From Bacteroidaceae bacterium (lineage in GTDB: Bacteria; Bacteroidota; Bacteroidia; Bacteroidales; Bacteroidaceae), in the NCBI GenBank assembly GCA_017469925.1, contig JAFUFK010000011.1, forward strand, positions 20,450 to 84,449: DNA of 64,000 nucleotides, read 5' to 3'. Numbering within the stretch: the first letter of the stretch is position 1; every line of letters starts with the position of its first letter. The translations under genes were made by a program, and so were the position numbers. The notes beneath the pieces were generated by a model that was not told where the DNA came from, searched no databases, and saw only the letters and a list, made by a program, of their open reading frames with translations. Positions 60,190 to 64,000 of this stretch are shown here, piece by piece.

Positions 60190-61695
60190 ATGAAGAATTT
60201 CCTGACACCGCTATTCGTGTTCCTGCTTCTCTCCCCTGCATACGGCAGGAATGAAGAGAGTTTCAAGCAAGACGGCTATGAGTTTACCCTTTGGAGCGAC
60301 ACCTCTGTCGTCATTTCGGATGCAGATTTCGAGGAACCCATACCCCTGACTGGGGACGGTACACTGGTGCTTCCGACTTCGGTGACGTTCGAGGGGAAGA
60401 CCTATCTGGTGGAGCGAATAGGAAAGTATGCGTTTGCCGGACGGGTGGAAATCAAACATCTCGTCATCGGCGAGGGGGTGAATTTCATAGACCCTTATGC
60501 CTTCTACAGATGTTCAGGGCTGGAGAGCATTCATTTCCCTTCCACGTTTGAGTGCGCGCCGTGCTACGACAGCGATGGAATTTTCCTCGGCTGCAGCAAC
60601 CTTCGCCGCATTACGGTGGACGAGGGCAATGAGGAGTTCGACTCGCAGGACGGTTGCAACGCGCTTATCGTAACAGAGAGCAATACACTCTTGCTGGGCT
60701 GTCGGGGCACGGAGATTCCCTCGTCAGTCACGACCATAGGGCCGAGGGCCTTCGAGGGTTGTCAGGACTTGGAGAGCATCGCCCTGCCCGAGGGGGTGAG
60801 GAAGATTGAGTATTGTGCCTTCAGAAATTGTACCAACCTGAAGGAGATTGTCCTGCCCAGTACGCTCGACAGCATCGGAGGAAGTCTGTTTGAGGGCTGT
60901 GCGAGTCTGGAGTCGATAAGGATTCCCCAGAATGTCAAGAAGGTTAGCAGCAGGGTATTCCAGGGTTGCTACAGTCTGAAGGAGGTCGTGGTCGATGAGC
61001 GGAACCGCACGTTCGACTCGCGCCGCCACTGCAATGCCATCATAGACTCAGCCCAGGACACCATCGTGGCAGGCTGCGGGGCTTCTGTCATTCTGGAGGG
61101 TATCAAGGGCATAGGCGCGGAGGCGTTTTCCGATACCGGTGTTCGTAGCATCTACATCCCCAAGAGCGTGCAGAAGATTGGCGAAATGGCTTTCTCCGGC
61201 TGCCAGTTCTGCAACACCATCACAGTTCATCCCAAGAATCCCGTGTATGACTCGCGCGACAACTGCAACGCCATCATAGAGACGGCCACGGACAAACTGG
61301 TACAGGGATGCAGCGTAACCAACATCCCCGGCAGTGTGAAGGAACTGGGCAATTTTTCTTTCTTGCGTATGATTCTGCCTCCGTGCCTTGTCATACCAGA
61401 AGGTGTGGAAGTCATCGGCAAGTATGTGTTTTCGCGCTTCTGTGGCATAGAGCGAGTGCAGTTGCCCTCCTCGCTCAAACACATAAAGAGTGATGCCTTC
61501 ATGGGTTGTAACATGTTGTATTATGTAGATATGTCGAGGTGCAGCCCGAGCATTGAGGATTTCGCCTTCTCCCATTGCAAGAACTTGCAACTCGTAGATT
61601 TTTCTCCTACGCCAAGCGAAGACATAAGCAACCTAGCTTTTTCAGATACTCCCTTCGAGGAGCGGGTGGATAAGATTCTCGAACGCAGTAAATGA
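60190..61695 (+). CDS. BspA-like leucine-rich-repeat surface protein
   Basis: The 501-residue protein has a signal peptide (MKNFLTPLFVFLLLSPAYG, cut before RNEES). About twelve LRR_5-type repeats of the BspA/TpLRR kind fill residues 70-500: repeated I-x-x-x-A-F-x-G/x-C and L-x-x-I-x-x-P modules such as GPRAFEGCQDLESIALPEGV and GEMAFSGCQFCNTITVHP. Three repeats share FDS/YDSRxxCNAII inserts. Such proteins bind host or bacterial surface molecules in oral relatives. The frame stops at TGA 61693-61695 directly after the last repeat, without an anchor. A sorting-tail-like coding remnant lies just beyond in the same frame. The ATG at 60190 is chosen because it begins the signal peptide. Confidence 0.85.
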   Translation: MKNFLTPLFVFLLLSPAYGRNEESFKQDGYEFTLWSDTSVVISDADFEEPIPLTGDGTLVLPTSVTFEGKTYLVERIGKYAFAGRVEIKHLVIGEGVNFIDPYAFYRCSGLESIHFPSTFECAPCYDSDGIFLGCSNLRRITVDEGNEEFDSQDGCNALIVTESNTLLLGCRGTEIPSSVTTIGPRAFEGCQDLESIALPEGVRKIEYCAFRNCTNLKEIVLPSTLDSIGGSLFEGCASLESIRIPQNVKKVSSRVFQGCYSLKEVVVDERNRTFDSRRHCNAIIDSAQDTIVAGCGASVILEGIKGIGAEAFSDTGVRSIYIPKSVQKIGEMAFSGCQFCNTITVHPKNPVYDSRDNCNAIIETATDKLVQGCSVTNIPGSVKELGNFSFLRMILPPCLVIPEGVEVIGKYVFSRFCGIERVQLPSSLKHIKSDAFMGCNMLYYVDMSRCSPSIEDFAFSHCKNLQLVDFSPTPSEDISNLAFSDTPFEERVDKILERSK

Positions 61696-61848
61696 TGCAG
61701 CAGACCTGATTCGAAACCCTATTTTTTTGAGTGTATTAAAGAGCTGCCAGATGACGATGCCTACGACCTCTCAGGTCGTCGCGTCGGCGACGGACGGCGA
61801 GGACTGAGGATACAGGGAGGAAAGAAGTTCCTTGTGCCTTTGCGATAG
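61696..61848 (+). pseudogene. Orphan T9SS-type sorting-tail remnant, in frame after the BspA-like stop
   Basis: Reading on in the same frame after the TGA gives 50 codons to TAG at 61848. The last part, DDDAYDLSGRRVGDGRRGLR followed by IQGGKKFLVPLR, looks like the end of a Bacteroidetes type A sorting domain (YDLxGRRV ... G-I-x-I-x-x-GKK-hydrophobic). No start codon or promoter of its own is seen. Either the upstream gene lost its tail by a stop mutation, or the remnant belonged to a deleted neighbour. Confidence 0.55.
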
Positions 61849-61873
61849 AGATTTCAGTCTTCATACAAAACGC

Positions 61874-61907
61874 ATCCGAGGCGGCTCCCACGGGAGTCGC
61901 CTCGGAT
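61874..61907. terminator. Strong hairpin downstream of the BspA-like gene
   Basis: ATCCGAGGCG-CTCC pairs with GGAG-CGCCTCGGAT (one mismatch, short loop). No U-tract follows on either strand. It lies between the convergent BspA-like and WaaP-like genes. The remaining sequence to 62008 shows no gene. Confidence 0.5.
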
Positions 61908-62008
61908 TGATGAAGTAGTACGAAAAGCTCTATCCACACCTCTCTCACAATGCGGAACAATATTATGCAAAATCCGAGAGAGTTGATGTGACCTCATGAG
62001 GAATCAGG

Positions 62009-62761
62009 TCACTTCTTACCGAGGAAGACGCGCTTGGCCCAGTGCTTGACGTCGTGCTTCAGGCTGCGCCAGCGCTCGAAGCGGCGGAAACGGCGGCGGA
62101 AGTCGTCGAGCCAGGCGGGCGTGTAGTCGGCATAGAGTGGCAGATAGTCCATGATGCGTTCGAGGGGCAGGCCGAGTTGCTGGAAGAAGATGACGAGGTC
62201 GTGCTTCGAAGGCCGACGACCGAATTGCAGGCGGTTGATATCGACGAGGGCAAACCGTCCGGGCTGGTCGGGACTGACGAGGTAGTTGCCGCTGTTGTTG
62301 TCACGCAGGAGCATGTGGCGGCGATGCATCTCGTGGGCCAGTTGCATGTACGACTGCCAGAGGCTGGTGCGCGCCTGGGGGCTGGCAAGGGTCTGGTCGA
62401 GGTGGCCCAGCGTCGGCCAGGGCAGGTATTCGGAGACAAACCAACAGGTATGTACGAAGCCGTAGCGGCGCTCGACGATGTAGGCAATGGGCTCGGGCGT
62501 CGGGATGTCCTCGGAGAGCAGGCGTCGGGCGTTTTCGTAGGCCCGCTGGGCCTTGTTCTTACGGAACAGGGTGTAGATGACGCAATTGGCCAACGTGGGG
62601 CGTTTGTAACGTTTCACTACCACGCGGAGGTCGCCCAGGGGACAGACGGCTACGAGGTTGCGGTGGTTACAGAAGGTGTGGGTGGGGCGCACACCCTCGG
62701 CAGGCATTCGTTCTATGTCGGCGCGAAGGGCTTCGTACTTCGGATTTATGACAATCTTCAT
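62009..62761 (-). CDS. Lipopolysaccharide kinase (Kdo/WaaP) family protein
   Basis: The 250-residue cytoplasmic protein has a small-kinase fold of the Kdo/WaaP/InaA type, which phosphorylates sugars of the LPS inner core. Visible elements are VVVKRYKRPT (ATP-binding Lys) near residue 53, EYLPWPTLGHL near 122 (hinge), the catalytic loop RDNNSGNYLV near 161, and the metal-binding VDINRLQFG near 180. The catalytic loop is RDNNSGN rather than the usual HxDxxxxN, so activity should not be assumed. The ATG at 62761 is supported by a promoter just upstream; the longer in-frame reading begins before the transcription start. Confidence 0.82.
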   Translation of the reverse strand: MKIVINPKYEALRADIERMPAEGVRPTHTFCNHRNLVAVCPLGDLRVVVKRYKRPTLANCVIYTLFRKNKAQRAYENARRLLSEDIPTPEPIAYIVERRYGFVHTCWFVSEYLPWPTLGHLDQTLASPQARTSLWQSYMQLAHEMHRRHMLLRDNNSGNYLVSPDQPGRFALVDINRLQFGRRPSKHDLVIFFQQLGLPLERIMDYLPLYADYTPAWLDDFRRRFRRFERWRSLKHDVKHWAKRVFLGKK

Positions 62762-62786
62762 GGTTCGGGCTTTTGCTTTTTCAGGA

Positions 62787-62817
62787 CAAAGGTAGTGAAA
62801 GAAGGATGAAATACAAA
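62787..62817 (-). promoter_or_regulatory. Promoter of the WaaP-like kinase gene
   Basis: On the minus strand TTTG (62817-62814), 19 nt spacer, TACCTTTG (62794-62787). A full consensus match 26 nt before the ATG. Confidence 0.7.
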
Positions 62818-62921
62818 ACAAAATGCCCTCTTTACGTATTTTTCTACCTCTTTGGAGTAAAATTACTCCTTTTGTTTCAAAAGTTTACATTATATTTGCA
62901 ACATCAAAACCACGAAAACGC

Positions 62922-64000
62922 ATGAAACTAACACTAAATAATGACTTTATGAAAAGAGATTTCCTAAAGAGAACCGTGCTGCTTAGTATGCTGATGGTAC
63001 TGGGCAGCCTGTCTGCCATGGCACAGAACGAGCTGACCATCCGTTTCGTCGATGAACAGGGAGCTCCGCTGCGCAAGGCCAGTGCCACACTGCCTGAGGT
63101 GATTCGCCTCGAAGGTACAGGCGAGTCGGCCACCGTCACCGTGGAGGCCACGGGACTGACCGAGGACATTCAGGTGAGCGTGACAAATGGATTCACGGTT
63201 AGTCCTGCCACCATCAAGGCCGGTAGCGAGAGTACGCCCGTGACGGTGACCAACCATTCCACCCTAATCACCACCGAGGGGCGGCTGATTCTGCGCTCGG
63301 GCGACATTCGCACGTACGTTAATATAGTAGCGTACGGAACGCCACTGCCCGCCAAGGACCTTTCGCAGAATCCTATCTATAAAGGCCAGGGCGACGATGA
63401 GTCCAAGAGTTTCGATGCATCGGCACTCAACGAGGGAGGATTCACCATAGAGGTGCGCGCCAAGACGGACAATGCCGCCAAGCAGATTCTGCCCTATGCC
63501 GTGACCAGTGGAGGACTGGGATTCAAGGGCTACGTCAAGGACACCTCCATGGGTCTGAAGAACTCCAAGGACATCTTCGTCTCGGAGAAGGGTATCAGTA
63601 ACCCGGCCAACGGAGGTACGTTCTACAACACCGACGGCGAGTACCACACCTACCGCTACGCCGTGACGGCTGACAGACGCGTATTCGTATATCGCGACGG
63701 TATGCCCGTCGATACCTTCCGCGTGGCAGACCTTGCCCTGCAGCCCGAATGGAGCGAAAAGAACGGTGAAATCGAGCGAAATCTCATCAAAAACGGAGAC
63801 TTCGAGGGTGAATGGAACTTCTCCAGTTCGCAGAATATCACGAAGTACATCGAGGGTTGGGACGTATATCCCTACGACCAGTACAACTCGTACCAGAACA
63901 TCAGCAGCGAGGAGCGCTCGAACGAGGTCGATCAGAACAACCACGTCCTCTCAGTACACCGCTACATGTGGGAAGGCGGATGGGCCGACGGCGAAATCTC
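62922..64000 (+). CDS. Large secreted multidomain protein (partial, runs off the right edge)
   Basis: The frame is open from the ATG at 62922 to the window end (about 359 residues). A second in-frame ATG at 62949 gives a more regular signal peptide (MKRDFLKRTVLLSMLMVLGS, cut at AMA/Q); either may be used. Residues about 45-145 form an Ig/BACON-like beta domain (VTVEATGLTEDIQVSVTNGF, TTEGRLILRSGDIRTYVNIV). A concanavalin/LamG-like region follows (FTIEVRAKTDNAAKQILPYA, EYHTYRYAVTADRRVFVYRD), then the start of a carbohydrate-binding-like module (NLIKNGDFEGEWNFSSS). It is probably a T9SS- or SP-exported surface protein, but its end and function are not visible. TATATTTG at 62891-62898 is a likely -7 box, with TTTG 16 nt upstream. 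Confidence 0.75.
   Translation, partial: MKLTLNNDFMKRDFLKRTVLLSMLMVLGSLSAMAQNELTIRFVDEQGAPLRKASATLPEVIRLEGTGESATVTVEATGLTEDIQVSVTNGFTVSPATIKAGSESTPVTVTNHSTLITTEGRLILRSGDIRTYVNIVAYGTPLPAKDLSQNPIYKGQGDDESKSFDASALNEGGFTIEVRAKTDNAAKQILPYAVTSGGLGFKGYVKDTSMGLKNSKDIFVSEKGISNPANGGTFYNTDGEYHTYRYAVTADRRVFVYRDGMPVDTFRVADLALQPEWSEKNGEIERNLIKNGDFEGEWNFSSSQNITKYIEGWDVYPYDQYNSYQNISSEERSNEVDQNNHVLSVHRYMWEGGWADGEI

Noticed and set aside
61693-61695. Selenocysteine or programmed read-through at the BspA-like TGA
   Set aside because: No stem-loop of the required kind directly follows, and no selenoprotein machinery is visible. A stop mutation or remnant is simpler.

Overview
This window looks like a chromosomal segment of a Bacteroidales bacterium, most likely in or near Prevotellaceae. 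The clues are: promoters of the Bacteroidetes form TTTG-N19/20-TAnnTTTG; no clear Shine-Dalgarno sites; two type IX secretion (T9SS) components, PorX and PorW/SprE; exported proteins with T9SS-like C-terminal sorting tails or a dockerin; BspA-like leucine-rich repeats; an OmpP-b-brl outer-membrane barrel; and a fused SecDF. The genus is an inference. Coding DNA is GC-rich, with AT-rich promoter gaps.

Layout. (1) 1-5.2 kb, minus strand: a likely operon aroA - small membrane protein - porW - porX, whose promoter interleaves with that of a divergent tRNA-Pro. (2) 5.3-15.6 kb, minus strand: membrane pyrophosphatase, a DUF6250-like secreted protein, a repeat-tailed lipoprotein, a GH43 glycosidase, a 1367-residue modular surface protein and aroB. 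(3) 16.1-26.0 kb, plus strand: three FKBP isomerases predicted for three compartments, a CotH-ricin-T9SS protein, a glutamine-amidotransferase/M19 dipeptidase fusion, glutaminyl cyclase, SufE, DusB and a U32 protein. (4) 26.3-30.7 kb, minus strand: metG followed by a short UvrA2-like ATPase. (5) 31.0-37.4 kb: a secreted endonuclease/exonuclease/phosphatase-fold protein ending in a dockerin, MscS, and xylB-xylA. (6) 37.4-45.3 kb: a RecD-like helicase, a hypothetical protein, DUF3822, rsmD, an outer-membrane barrel protein and an OprP-type porin. (7) 45.4-51.0 kb: secDF, an EEP-family membrane protein, rhomboid and HU. (8) 51.0-59.8 kb, plus strand: an ABC exporter, argS, RNase HI, an MsbA-like exporter, an LtaS-like sulfatase-fold enzyme and an LpxL-like acyltransferase. 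(9) 60.2-64.0 kb: a BspA-like protein with a stranded sorting tail, a WaaP-like kinase, and the start of a large secreted protein.

How the genes work together. Much of the window serves the cell envelope: export (SecDF, T9SS regulators), processing of exported proteins (FKBPs, glutaminyl cyclase), surface proteins, and lipid A or envelope lipid assembly. The rest is housekeeping: shikimate pathway, aminoacyl-tRNA synthetases, tRNA and rRNA modification, xylose catabolism.

Most unusual observation. Four intergenic regions (15794-15885, 26136-26227, 30799-30939, 59904-59984) each carry four to six short dyad-symmetric cores at a strict 22- or 23-nt period. The cores differ between loci (GTTA-N3-TAAC twice; GTTC-N10-GAAC; AACCAGT-N-ACTGGTT), but the architecture is the same. 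In one locus the arms covary so that the dyad is kept. I do not recognise a named family for these arrays. Other small repeats are 7-nt-period AACT arrays at gene junctions, and an inverted REP-like pair that supplies part of the N-terminus of RNase HI.
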